Below the pieces are notes generated by a model. It made no database searches and was not told the DNA's origin. It was given only the letters and a program-made list of their open reading frames with translations. The position numbers and the translations under genes were made by a program. A DNA stretch of 64,000 nt from Oscheius sp. JU75 (taxonomy: Eukaryota > Nematoda > Chromadorea > Rhabditida > Rhabditidae), in the NCBI GenBank assembly GCA_037178855.1, contig JASJZC010000003.1, forward strand, positions 1,673,371-1,737,370, read 5' to 3'. This document shows positions 12,498 to 23,032 of the stretch, piece by piece (the stretch's first letter is position 1; each line of letters begins with the position of its first letter).

Positions 12498-14135
12498 TAA
12501 GGAAAGAAGATTGGCAACAGGCTGGCATCCGGGCCAGTGTCTCTCTGCCTCTCGGTCTCTCTATAATGGCGGGATATTCTTTGTTGCGACACACGAGATG
12601 AAGCCTGCGGCTAGGCTAGCTTTAGCCCGTGATAACGAGAAGAGAGAGAGAGAGAGAAACAGAAAGTGTGTGGAAAAGGTCAAGTTCTAAAGCATAAGTC
12701 GTTTAGAGCCCGTATGTTTTGATTCAGTTTGAAAGAGTACGATGAAGACTGACTACACTGCCACATCTTAGGTCCTTCGAAAGCTATTTTTAGATTGCCA
12801 ATCATGATTCTCAGCTAAATGGTGTTCTGCCAAGTCTTTTTGAACTTTGGCAAAATGATAAAAATCACGTCCAGAGACCTAACCTGGCTGGGGAGGCAAT
12901 GTGATGGATCGTGAGTTTTAGCCAAAACTTTGCCCTCTCTTCTGCTGTCGATTGAGAAAGTACCGTTTCTCTGCCTATCTGCATACTGCTGACAGTCGTT
13001 AGAAATTGGTAGAGTGAGCTAGCAAACGGACTAGCAATTCTCCAAAAGAATGTGAGAACCGAGACTAGATGCCAAATAATAATCAAACTCGGAAAGAGTC
13101 AAGGGAACGAAAGGACATCCCGTGGGACACAGAAGAGAGGCGCGGCAGCTAAAGGTGATAAGCCTCGCGACACTAGTCGAACTTAGCGAGTTTTTGTCCC
13201 ATCGTAATATCTCTCCCCCACGTAGCCGAAGCTATTTTTTCAGTCAGCGGGAGAAAAACTCGACCCCTACTTGACTTAGAAAGTGGTTTAGAGAGACAGA
13301 GAGTTCAATAGAAGTAGAGAAACAGAATGTAACCAGTTGATCCGGATGTTACCCTTAGGGCATCGGCATCGGAACCCGTCTCTCGGCCTCTTCCAGAGCG
13401 ATAGGTCTTGGGTAATCATCGGAGCGTGCGACAGTCTCTGTCTCTCTCGGGATGAGACTACCCTTTTCTCGGGAATGCGCCGACGGAACAGGTGGCATCT
13501 AGCTTTGGCGGTGGTGGCCAGGGGGGATAGTGAAAGGCTATCTTTGGAAAGGATAACGGAACAGGAACGGCAGGACAGAGACAGCGAGTTACCGTGAAGC
13601 TATTTCTGACCTAATGCCGTCTCGACAAGCGAGAGTACTGTAGCTGTGAAAGGGCCAGATGCAGTACTGAAAGAACGAGCAGTGTAACTTCTTCGAACCA
13701 ATAAAGATACTCTGAACTACCCTGTGGACCTACTGGTGGTCGAGGTACTGTACTTTCTGGACGGAGTTAACTAGTCGGGATTACTGGTCAAGAAGATGAG
13801 ACAGGGACAGATGAAAGTGTTTGCTTCACGTAAATATTACTACTTCAGTCGAAGCAGGCTCATGAAGAATCAGTTGCTGGGCAAGATACAGTGCTTGTCA
13901 AAAATATGGTCTCGAGGCATTTCTTCCCCCAAAATAACGGTGGCAATTAGAGTGAGGACAATGATGAATGAATGTGTCCAGTTGTCTCTCTCCAGATTGA
14001 GATCTGCGCCGCGGAAGGGCGATAACTGAGGTCCATCTCATCTACAAGACAGGTGTTCAGAATATATAGGTGTTCCCTTCATACACAAATATTTTTCAGC
14101 CACAAAGAATCAAAAGAAAAAGACGAAAAAGATTT
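12498..14135. other. Long stretch without a recognised gene
   Basis: The promoter of the vWA-ZP gene should lie at the left end. Several open frames of 60-90 codons occur, but none shows a family motif, a credible splice partner or a composition that stands out. I see no RNA gene here. Confidence 0.4.
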
Positions 14136-14152
14136 CGCTCCCGGGTGGGCTC

Positions 14153-14188
<36 letters not shown>

Positions 14189-14208
14189 GCCTATTGCGCC
14201 ACGGAAGC
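14136..14208 (-). tRNA. tRNA-Asn (GTT)
   Basis: The 73-nt minus-strand sequence folds with acceptor GCTTCCG/CGGGAGC, box A TGGCGCAATAGG, anticodon loop CTGTTAA and box B GGTTCGAGCCC. A TTTTT pol III stop follows within about ten bases. It shares much of its D-arm sequence with the tRNA-Met at 11583-11655. Confidence 0.93.
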
Positions 14209-15740
14209 ACGTTTTTGCGCCCAACTCGGGAGGACTGATAGAGGCTCGCCGTCTGCTGGTTAGACAAAAGTCCCGCGACTGCCCATTCTCACCAATTTAT
14301 ACCCCAATAAGAATAGGATTTTCTCATTATAATTAGCACCATCTATCACCAAGTTATCACCAAAAGACGGCTGAAAAAGCAGATATACAATGACACCTAG
14401 GACAGGCGGATTTTTATGGGAATCTCTGCTGGATCTCTTTCCTGGGATACACTATCAGTCTTGGTGTAATCGTCCGTCATTGATAGGCAGTTTTTACGCT
14501 GGGGGAGGATGAAAATCCCGCCTTGGAGACAACCTTGACTATGTTGCGGATAAATCTTTTACTGACAGGCGTTCAGTTTCACTTTCGACTTATGGAGATA
14601 CTGGCAGAAGGACAGAATGTGACATAAAGACAAAGGGGAAGTTCAAACAAACTGTAAAAAAGGTTCCGCATTAAACCGGTAATGGGTTCAATTGTCTACA
14701 GCAGAATAGCACCCTCTGGCGCCCAGAGTTGCCCGTGATAAATTAGTCCGGATCTCCAGGCTGGAATGGGTTGCCCTCAAGGACAGACTCGGATTAACAA
14801 AACGGCACCTCGGCCTTCCATTGTCTATAGTTTACAAGAACCGTTAGGGGATCCTGGAGGTATATATACGTTTTTCGTATGGTAATTTCAGGTATCTGGA
14901 TCTCGTCTGTCTGTCTCTCTTCCCTTTTCTCTATCCTGCCAGTACTCATCCAAAAGCAGCAAATCGATAAAAGTTACGTCCTGGAGACTTGTAAACGCCT
15001 GCGTTCGTTACTTAGCTCTCCACGTAACCCGCTTTGATTCCAAACCACCAGATTCAGTCATTCTCTCCCATTCACCCCCATCTGGACTGGTTTCGTTCTG
15101 GATAAATGTAGCCTAGTCTTCCACCTTTTCTGTAGCACTTATCTTTTACTTTACTTAATTTGAGCCCATGATGACGGACTGCAATCTGGGCCATGTTAAT
15201 AGTTGTAATATCATTCAAGCCCACTGGACTGACCTCCCTCAAGTTCTTAGATTCGGAGCTTTCACCATCGTCGCGCAGAACATCTGCTCCATGTCCACGG
15301 TCACCTACGAGCCACGACGAGATTCGAATGGAATGACAAAGCAAAAGGCAAAGATCCAAGATTCAATCAAGCACAATTCAAACCCCATTCAAATTCATAA
15401 TTGTGAAATCTATATTCTTAATAAAAACATCATCAACTACGTTGTTCTTTTGATGGTCAGATTCAATCTCCTGCCCCGAGGGTTATCATTCAAATTTGAT
15501 ACGATTCAAAATGAGAGTTCAGGTTTTACAGTAGTCTATCCTGAAGAGTCCTTTGGAACACGAGACCGGAACTGTTCAAAGAGATGGTGACTCTTGAGAA
15601 AGAGTACAACGCGAAGATTTCACGGGGGTGTTGAGAAGAGCTGAGCCAAACAGAGCAGAGTCAAGAACTCGACTACCCCAAGGTTCCCCAGTTAACAACA
15701 AAAGTCGAATAATCGTCTTTATTCGATTTATTCGGACCTA
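14209..15740. other. Gene-poor stretch downstream of PP1
   Basis: No supported gene. A minus-strand frame at 15072-15359 and plus frames at 15168-15590 lack recognisable motifs. The part from 15555 to 15680 is copied, in reverse, at about 41940-42050 next to a PP1 relic, so it belongs to a duplicated block. Poly-A signals for the PP1 gene (AATAAA on the minus strand at 15727-15732 and 15718-15723) lie at the right end. Confidence 0.45.
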
Positions 15741-16762
15741 TCACTGCTGGGCTGCGGCGATGCGGGCAGCTTTTCCGGTCGGCTTGTACATGAAGAATCC
15801 GCAGACCAGGTCCTCGTTGACGCTCATCGTAGCAGCAGAGTTGTCGAACTGGCCGCAGTAGTGGGGAGCACTGAAGATAGTGACCATCTTCTTGCTGGCG
15901 AAGAACTCGTAGCCATCCTGGACGACCTGATGAGCTCTGGCGACGAGGTCCAAGTCGAGCTTAGCGCAGAGTTCCATGACGACATCTTGCCCAAACACGT
16001 AGCTGACTCCTCTGGTATTGGCCTGCCATCCCTTGACCCACTGATCCGGATCGCTCCAGAGCAGATCGATTCCCATGGATCCAGGGCGAGGATCATCGGG
16101 GCGGTGCAGGTTGCGGAGCTGGTCGAGGCTGGCGAGCTGGGGCGAGAGACCTCCGTGCATGCAGAGGATGCGGCCGCCGATCAGTCCACACAGAGGCATC
16201 CAGTTGAAGGTGTCCTGGAAGTTCTGCCAGAGACGGGGCGACTTGTAGCGACGGTTGCACTCCTCGTAGAAGCCGTAGACGCGGTTGATGGCCGGGCACT
16301 CGTGGTTTCTGGAAAAGGCCAGAGTTAGTTGAGTGAGACACGTGGACAAGGACACAAGGGGACTAGGGAGGAGTAGTAGACACCAGGGTACCAAACAAAC
16401 TCGACTCACCCTCGCAGCATGAAGAAGTTCTCCGGATACTTGATCTTGAGGCAGAACATCAGCGAAATCGTCTCCAGATTCTGCTTGCCGCGATCCACGT
16501 AATCCCCCAGGAAGAGATAGTTCGAATCCGGCGGGAAGCCATTCTTGTCGAAGATGCGAAGCAGATCCGAGAACTGTCCATGGATGTCCCCGCAGACGAC
16601 TACCGGCGGCGCGATCTCGATCAGGGACGACTGGCTCTGGTAGACTTGCTTGGCCTTGAAGCACAGCGTGGCCAGCTCCTGATCGTTGACGCTGGTGGTG
16701 AGACGAGAGGTTCCGACATTCAGGAGACGGGCTGCGAGGTTGTCCACATCTAGTTCAGACAT
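15741..16762 (-). CDS. PP1-type serine/threonine phosphatase, divergent
   Basis: Two exons, 16410-16762 and 15741-16308, split by a 101-nt intron within the RGNHE motif, giving about 306 residues. All metal-binding signatures are present: GDIHGQ, GDYVDRG, RGNHE, HGG and the RAHQ histidine, plus the hallmark [11 protein letters not shown] (usually SAPNYCGEFDN). The enzyme should dephosphorylate Ser/Thr in complexes with targeting subunits. It is clearly PP1 class but diverges from ubiquitous PP1, for instance at [14 protein letters not shown], and ends soon after the catalytic core ([14 protein letters not shown]) without the usual C-terminal tail. Divergent PP1-like genes are common in nematodes and often germline-expressed; that role is inference. 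The 3' UTR must be very short: a poly-A signal starts about ten bases past the stop. Confidence 0.93.
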
Positions 16763-17072
16763 CGGGCTGCTTCTGCTGCTGCGCTGGACGAGACTGACTT
16801 CCTTTCGAGAATTCCTTGTTACGATAATTCTTTATTGCTCGAATTGGAGTGATTTTGGAGAGAAACGGTTACAAAACTTTGCAAAGTTAGCACAGTTTGA
16901 AATCGTTAGAATAAAAGAAGTTACCAGAAAAGTTTGCTAATTGTCTGTGAAAATATTTAGGCTACGTACTAGACTTCTAGCCTGGGAACTGTCTCTGTCT
17001 CTCTGTCTCAGCGGGAAAAATGAGCATCTAGGAACATTTACTATCGGATAAGAATATTTACAAATGTACACG

Positions 17073-17415
17073 TTAGCAGGGGCCAAGAGACCGAATGTTG
17101 TCGTTCATGCCGCACTCTCCCAGATGATGACGGCAGGTAGTGTCAGGCATGAGCATTAGGGCATATCCACGACATTCTGCATGCTGAAAACGCTCTCTTA
17201 TGACAAATTTTGAAGAGACCCACCTCGTAGATAGTGACACAAGTTCCGTGTGTGTCAATGGACGAGGCCTGGTCTTGCCATCCTGTGGGTAGAGTGAGAC
17301 AGCCGTAGGTCCAGTAGGACTGATAGACTCCTCGATGTCCAGAGTGTTCGTATATTGTGGCTTGCCAGGCAGCAGTAGAGATGACCAGGAGAGCGAGGAG
17401 GATGAGGAACTTCAT
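17073..17415 (-). CDS. Secreted beta/gamma-crystallin-like protein, copy 1
   Basis: Two exons, 17224-17415 and 17073-17183, joined across a 39-nt intron, encode 100 residues. A signal peptide (MKFLILLALLVISTAAWQ) leads into two motifs like Greek-key units: IYEHSGHRGVYQ then WQDQASSID, and IYEHAECRGYAL then CGMNDNIRSL. The Tyr-x5-Arg-Gly spacing and the Asp/Asn-x-x-Ser calcium-type loops resemble the beta/gamma-crystallin fold, and several cysteines suggest disulphides in an extracellular protein. A TATAAAGG on the minus strand (17450-17443) lies 35 bases above the ATG, leaving almost no 5' UTR. The paralogue at 39859-40212 has the same exon split. Function is unknown; the fold is an inference from motif spacing. 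Confidence 0.75.
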
Positions 17416-17442
17416 GTTTTGAACATGCTCGGGGTCAGAGTT

Positions 17443-17450
17443 CCTTTATA
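17443..17450 (-). promoter_or_regulatory. TATA box of crystallin-like copy 1
   Basis: TATAAAGG on the minus strand begins 35 bases above the ATG. With usual spacing, transcription would start within about ten bases of the ATG. The second copy has a weaker ATACAAAAG at a similar distance. Confidence 0.6.
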
Positions 17451-17890
17451 CGCACGCCGTGGCAGCTGTTGCCATTGGCCATAGCTCGGCGGGCACATCA
17501 TATGCACTCTTTTTCAGGGAATTATCTGTTCGCATTCTGGTTAACAAGCACTAACTAGAAGAGTCATTCAGATCCTTGGTTTACAAGATGACTCATTACT
17601 GTCCATTGCTCCGTAACGCCAAGTGAATGCCTGAAGAATTGAATCGAATTCAAGATCAGCAATATTATGCCTCACATTCTGTCTGTGTTCTCTCTAAATT
17701 CCAAGCCGCAAGCTCCGCAAATCATTTTTTCTTTTGTTAACTACCTAGGTTTATTAATGAACACTAATAGATATATAGAAAATATCCATCTAGGTCGACA
17801 ACGAATGATATGCTTCTCGTAATAAATGCCGAAAGGGGCTGTCTCTTTCGAATTTTACAGCTTACCCACTTGTAGCCGCTACTGTCCTCT
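17451..17890. other. Intergenic stretch, nothing recognised
   Basis: Upstream region of crystallin-like copy 1, bounded on the right by the Gag relic. No coding frame or RNA gene is supported. Confidence 0.4.
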
Positions 17891-17894
17891 GTCA

Positions 17895-18459
17895 TGGAAT
17901 AATCAAAGGAGATGGAATAATCAAAGGACATTTCATCAGAGGCCTACATGCAGATACAAGAGTGGTAGTGAAGCAGCTGAGACCAAATACGCTCAATCTG
18001 GCGAAGGAGGTTGCTCTGAATCAGGAAAGAATCGAACGAGCTGAAGAAAATAATAATGCTACAATCAAGGCCATAGAGGCCCTATCAGCCAAGTTCGATA
18101 CGATGAACATGAGAGGAAGATCCTCCTATCAAGAAGATGGTAGAAGACGTGCCAGGAGCAGCAACTGGATTCCTCAGAATCGGAACTTTCAACGTCAAGA
18201 AAATGGTTTTTTTTGGAGAAGGCAGAGAGACAGCTCAACAATGGATCCCCGTACCAAAACAACTGGAATGGAGGAAGGAATCAAGACGGAAACAGACGAT
18301 TTGGAAGGTCGGAGAGCCGAGGAAGATTCGACAGAAACAAATCCAACATTCTTTGAGGCCAGATGTACTGTCCAGTGGTATGTCTTCCAGGTGTTACTGT
18401 CTATTTTTCCATTCTACAATCAGTTGAAATCCGCTGGGAATAATGATGGAAGATCATAA
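17895..18459 (+). pseudogene. LTR-retrotransposon Gag fragment
   Basis: A plus-strand frame contains FIRGLHADTRVVVKQ and then PNTLNLAKEVALNQERI, the capsid C-terminal pattern of Ty3/gypsy-type Gag proteins, followed by a basic, Asn/Gln-rich linker of the kind that precedes zinc knuckles. No start, protease, reverse transcriptase or LTR is seen nearby, so this is a truncated relic. Confidence 0.6.
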
Positions 18460-18596
18460 AAACTTGATGTTTCTGTCTCTCCCAGTTTCGATCTCTTCTC
18501 TCTCTCTCTCTCTGTCACTGGCACTGTCATTGCCTCCACAAAGATTTCAAAGAACTAGAAACTGTATTTATTATGTAAAAATCACGAAGAAGTCTT

Positions 18597-19720
18597 CTAG
18601 CAATCCGAAATCTCGGGCTCCATGGCCTCAAACTGGCGCTCATCTGCGATCTGGTTCAGCTTGTAGAGCAAAATGTTCTTGAACTTGAGCAGGTAGTCTC
18701 CACGACACTTTTCCGGCCACGGACCGTAGACAGGGGTGTGGGCACGGAAGCAGGGCATACTGGGCAGATAGTTCATCGCCACATTGTTCAGCGCGTAGGG
18801 ATTCCTGATCGATTGCTCCCGATTCACGTAGAGATGCGTCTGGTGCGACTCGAAGTAGACGTACTCGCCGGCCTCCTCACAGTCCGTCTGGCGACCTCTC
18901 CAGTACGTGTTCCGCGTCACCTGCAAGTGCACAATTGAATTTCCAAACCATTGATGGATTGAACGTGCTATAGTGCTACCTCTGTACCCTAAGCAAGGAG
19001 TACGGAAAATCTAGGCACGCGGTCTTTCTGTCCCAGCTCTGTCTAGCAACCATAACCCTTATTGTTCTGTCATCCTGTCTCTCAGACCTAGCCGACCACC
19101 GTGTCTCTGTACAATCGGATCTCCTCTGTTCCTAGAATTCTCGCTGTAAACAAGTCGTTGTCACCCTGTCCTTCTCGATGTGTTGATGCCTACTCACCCA
19201 TGTAAGACCCCGACTAGGACGACCCCCGTCACCGGGCATGAAAATCCGAAAGAATATCCCACAGTCAGTAAGACCTACATATCCCATTCCAGACTATTCA
19301 AAAACAGACTGCTTGCCTACGAAGACACTGCGGGACAGATCGTCATAGCTTTACAGAGAGTACATACCAATAGTCTACTCCTCTCTCCCAAGGCCCTCTC
19401 CTTGTTCAGTTGCCCCCCTACTACTCTGACTCAAAAAGCTCTGAAACACTCCCATTGTTCAGTGGCTGCCACAGTATTTTCTCCATTGCTTTGTTCTGAA
19501 CTACCGAGACCATACGGGACAGGCATTTTACATAGAGTACATTCCAGTAGTCTACTCCCTCTCCCCAATATCCAGTCAATCCCATTGTTCAGTTCCTGCT
19601 AAAGTAGCCTACCCGTACCTCCTTGAACCCTAAACTAACCTTCATGTTAGGGAAGACAACGTAATGGGTGTGGATGTTGCTCTCCTCCCTACTGATGGGT
19701 TCCAGCGGCGAGAAGTCCAT
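18597..19720 (-). CDS. Small unrecognised protein, two exons
   Basis: Exons 19640-19720 and 18597-18920 join in phase 0 to give 134 residues. I do not recognise the family. The protein is rich in Tyr, Asn, Glu and Arg, has four cysteines (TDCEE, MPCFR, EKCRG and the final residue) and shows no signal peptide or membrane segment. It looks like a real gene: clean GTTAGT donor and TTGCAG acceptor, an open frame with coding-like composition and a poly-A signal (AATAAA on minus, 18572-18567) about 25 bases after the stop. The intron of about 720 nt is long for this window and holds an imperfect duplication (19335-19600). It lies tail-side of ORC4 on the same strand. Confidence 0.6.
19335..19600. 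repeat. Imperfect direct duplication inside an intron
   Basis: GGGACAG, a GAGTACAT stretch, an AGTCTACTCC stretch and CCCATTGTTCAGT appear in the same order at 19335-19475 and again at 19515-19595. They look like two diverged copies of one unit. Confidence 0.6.
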
Positions 19721-19947
19721 CCGTGTCTCTCTCGAGGACCAACAGTTCAGAGCGCGACCAGACGAAGCAATAACTCCCAGTAGGCCTCTTCCGACAACTC
19801 CAGAACATGCAAAAACTTGTCAACTTTATTGTTCTGACAAGGTTTATTGTGGCGACTACTTGTCGAGCTCTAGCTTTTCAAAAGGAGATCGTTTATTTGA
19901 GACCGGTAATGATACGAAGAGACAAATAAAGAAAATTTAAAATCCTG

Positions 19948-22900
19948 TCAATTGGTCGGAATCGTGTCGAACCAGTGTCCGATGCTGGTTGGGATCTTGC
20001 GCGATTTGAGGGCTTCCGTCAAGATGAAGCTGTCGGCATGGAGAGACACTCGTCTTAAAGTTCAAGAATTAATAACAATGCACGAGATTTTGACTACAGT
20101 AATCACAATACTTGCAGAATTTGGAAGCGTTTCTGTGTGGCTTTGTCGGTTAGCGATCAGACTGTCAAACACTGTCAAACAAAAAAGGGCGGGTTTGATA
20201 CTAGAGCTGGCTCAACTTGTTTGTCTATTCATAAAACTCGAAATTTCCGGGAAAGGCTCGATGTTAGATTGAACAAAACGCGCGCACCAACTTGTGACCA
20301 TAGGTGTCGATACGCAGCTAGCTTCGAAAAGTCTATAGGCATACGTTGGTGCGTATTTTCGGATTTACGGTACTTCCGCACAAGCCCTGGTATAATTTTG
20401 TAGAAAGTAGCAGAGTTATTACGAGAACTGTAGGGTTAGGACTTGATTTCCCTATTCTCAAAGGAAAGTGTTTCCAAGTCCTGGAGAAGTAGTTTATGGC
20501 AGCTTTAGAAATAATTTTGACCAATATCCGTTTATTTGACTGCCCGAATACTGACTGGAAGCTTCGGCTCAAAACATGGAATGATTCTCACCTAAATGCA
20601 ATGTTATTGTCCCTTGTATCGGCTGACAGAATCCGCATTCGGACGAGTTGATCCAGTTCTTTGTAGATCACGGGCTGGGCATCGACTCTCAACTTCGAAG
20701 CGGCCTCAACACACAGATTGACGTAATCGGTCCAGATCTTCTGATAGGCTACTGTAGCTCCTGGCTGGACATCCTTCAAACGTCGTAACACGCACAAAAA
20801 GACAGAGTAGGTACGTAGCGAGAGGCCTAAACTTAATACATTCAAATTTTAAAAATTCGCGCCAGCACAGAATTTTAAGCCTAATTGCGTACTTTTTGGC
20901 CAATGTATCTGACAAAAATCGGACTTTCTTTCACAAATTTGACTTTCCAATGTTCTGCAAACTTGTAACCCTTGATCTGCTCTACAATTTTGCAGAACAA
21001 CTTTGAAGCTCTAGCCGACTGAGCTATGATAGCAAAGTCAAAATGTGGTGTTGCCTGTAAAAACAAAGCTTTTTATAGGCAGTATCGCGTAAAGTCGTAG
21101 GGATTGCGTACTTTTTTTTTTACGATTTCCAAATACGGCGCAAACCTAAAAAGGCCCACCATTGAGTAAATTGACAACGGGGCTTTGTGTGGGAACGATT
21201 GTGGCCACAGCGTCACGCCACAGCTGGACTGCCTCTTCTTGTGGGTTTTCCGCCGCGGCGAGCCAGCCCAGAAAGACGGCTACGACCGTTTTTAGTGCCC
21301 CATACGAATTTGATACCTAAAATTTGAACTTTTAGCGGGATTGAGCTAAAAACCTGGAACATAAAGTTAAGTTCCGTTTGTACTTCTCTTCGGCCTAGGA
21401 AGCTGTCTACGAACTTATTCCAGTCTAAAAATTTTTATTCAAAGCATAGTTAAAACCAACTTTTTGTGTAGGATTTTTTCGCCTCCAGACTCAAAAATTG
21501 ACCGAGGGCTGTCTGGAAATCGGCGTAGAGCTTCGGCCCGGTGAAGATGATCTTGGCCGTGGAGAGACGCGATCGGACACGTTTTTCGAGACTGGAGACA
21601 AAGTCCTGAAAGCGGGAACTAATTGCTCAAAGTTTATAGTTTGTAGTTACAAAAAATTTTGTAGTTTTTGAGGAAGTTAGTTCTAAGAAGTAATGCTATC
21701 GCCACTTAGGGCTCAATGCCAGTAATAATCCGATTCTTCCAAAACTGCTCAATTTCTACTTTCTTCTGTCCAACTGTCGTGACCCTTTCCTCTCACTTCA
21801 ACCTGTCCGTCCGCTTTCTTTTCAATCGAGGTACCGTGACAGGAGCAACATCCTCTCGCATCAATTAGGCAAGTGAAAGGCACGATTCTGAAACTATGAC
21901 AACAGTTTTAGTGAAGCGCAATCGTGGGGCTATATAGTATATTTCTAACAAAGAGCGGCAGATTAAAGGACTGTCGCTTTTCTCGCCGAAAGACTCCCGT
22001 AACAAATTTTGAAAATTCGGCGCGAGTTTCTATTCGCTATTAATCTGTATACGACCACTTTTGGCTCTTTTGACCTTTTTCCGAAACAAGATAATAAATT
22101 TATGGCTGGAGACCATTCTCAGAGGAGATCAAGCCTGTTAGGACTGAGCAAGATGAGCCTGCTTCTCGTTTGTTTTTACTCAAATTGATATCAGAAATCA
22201 TAAAAAGAACTCACATGACGATTGACCATTAATATAACCAACCACGGAACTCGTCTTGTCGCGTCGAGGAAACTGTAGAGCAGTGTCTGTCTCTGTCTCG
22301 AGACGAGCTCGTCCGCGTCACTTATTACTACAACTCGTGGCTGCTCCTAAATTCGTGTCTTTTAGACCATTTTTCAGTAAAATTAAGATGAAATATGGTC
22401 AATAAGTACCTCATCCCCGTCGGAGACGGCGTTCTGGGCTGTGGCGTCGGATCCGAGCTGCGCGACATGGATCGGATTGTATACAAAGTCCATTTTCTCC
22501 GTCTCCTCGTCTAGAAGCTTCTCGACAATGGCTGAGCGGCCACTCCCGCGTGTCCCGGTCACCAGACACGAGTCCCCCTTGCCCGTCTCGCGCCAGCGTC
22601 GGAACACTTCTTCCAGCTGTCTGTAAGGTTCAAATTGTCCTGGCGACTCTGTCGTCTACGAGTTGCAGATTGTAGGCAAACGAGCAGCCAGGAGTTCGAT
22701 ATTAGACATCAAATTATTGCTAATGATCTACTGATTTTAAATAAGTCCTCAGAAACACTAACTTGCAATTCTGTGCGTTGTACGCGCGCAATTGCTTCAA
22801 AATAAACTTTAGTACAATTGGCCTCTTGGCTAGAGCACTCGTTTGCAAAGCAGAAAATGGCAGGTTCGAACCCTGACCCCCGGCTAATCGTTTGAAAATC

Positions 22901-23032
22901 GCGCTTCGAGTCCCAAAATTACAGTAGACAATCTTGTCGAATAAAAGTATTGGAAATGTACCTTTTCTGCTCATCCAGACCGATTAATTGGGCGTCCAGC
23001 TTGTGCAGAACGTCGCTGATAGCCTCTTCCAT
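19948..23032 (-). CDS. ORC4: Origin recognition complex subunit 4
   Basis: Spliced minus-strand gene starting at 23032 (MEEAISDVLHKLDAQL). The P-loop exon reads LVTGTRGSGRSAIVEKLL, the next carries the Walker-B-like VVVISDADELVSRQRQTLLY, and a later one gives SLEKRVRSRLSTAKIIFTGP, matching the ORC4 stretch LEKRVKSRFSHRQI. The C-terminal winged helix follows (AYQKIWTDYVNLC, then KSRKIPTSIGHWFDT). ORC4 is an AAA+ subunit of the origin recognition complex, which marks replication origins in the nucleus. Two substitutions stand out: the Walker A lysine is Arg (GSGRS) and Walker B reads SDADE. Introns carry several dispersed repeats (20271-20332, 20951-21010, 21690-21715, 22805-22885). The match extends along the whole length, so the identity is firm although exact exon edges are not. 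Confidence 0.85.
20271..20332. repeat. Dispersed repeat R1, copy in ORC4 intron
   Basis: Contains CACCAACTTGTGACCATAGG followed by TGTCGATACGCAGCTAG. Related copies lie at 35131-35192 (CACCAACTCTTAATCACAGA, then CGCCGATACGCAGCC) and 26761-26813 (GGTGCCGATACGGAGCCAG), each in an intron of a different gene. Confidence 0.6.
20951..21010. repeat. Dispersed repeat R2, copy 1
   Basis: TGTTCTGCAAACTTGTAACC then CTTGATCTGCTCTACAATTT matches 38055-38102 with few changes. A third partial copy at 36768-36830 matches the second copy's downstream part (CTACAACTTT and TTCGGCCAGAAA). Confidence 0.65.
22805..22885 (+). repeat. tRNA-like element in ORC4 intron
   Basis: Box-A-like CTTGGCTAGAGCACTCG, an anticodon-loop-like TTTGCAA and box-B-like AGGTTCGAACCCT lie at tRNA spacing. 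The two ends do not pair as an acceptor stem, so this is a tRNA pseudogene or SINE head. Confidence 0.5.

Noticed and set aside
12170-12592. 140-codon minus-strand Ser/Leu-rich protein
   Set aside because: Most of it is translation of the GAGACAGA tandem repeat; only the first exon frame of the vWA-ZP gene is kept there.
15861-16328. 155-codon plus-strand frame opposite PP1
   Set aside because: It lies entirely antisense to the well-supported phosphatase exon 2 and has no family similarity; it is a codon-bias shadow.
22805-22885. tRNA-Ala (TGC) gene in an ORC4 intron
   Set aside because: The anticodon-like loop is present, but the ends do not form an acceptor stem.
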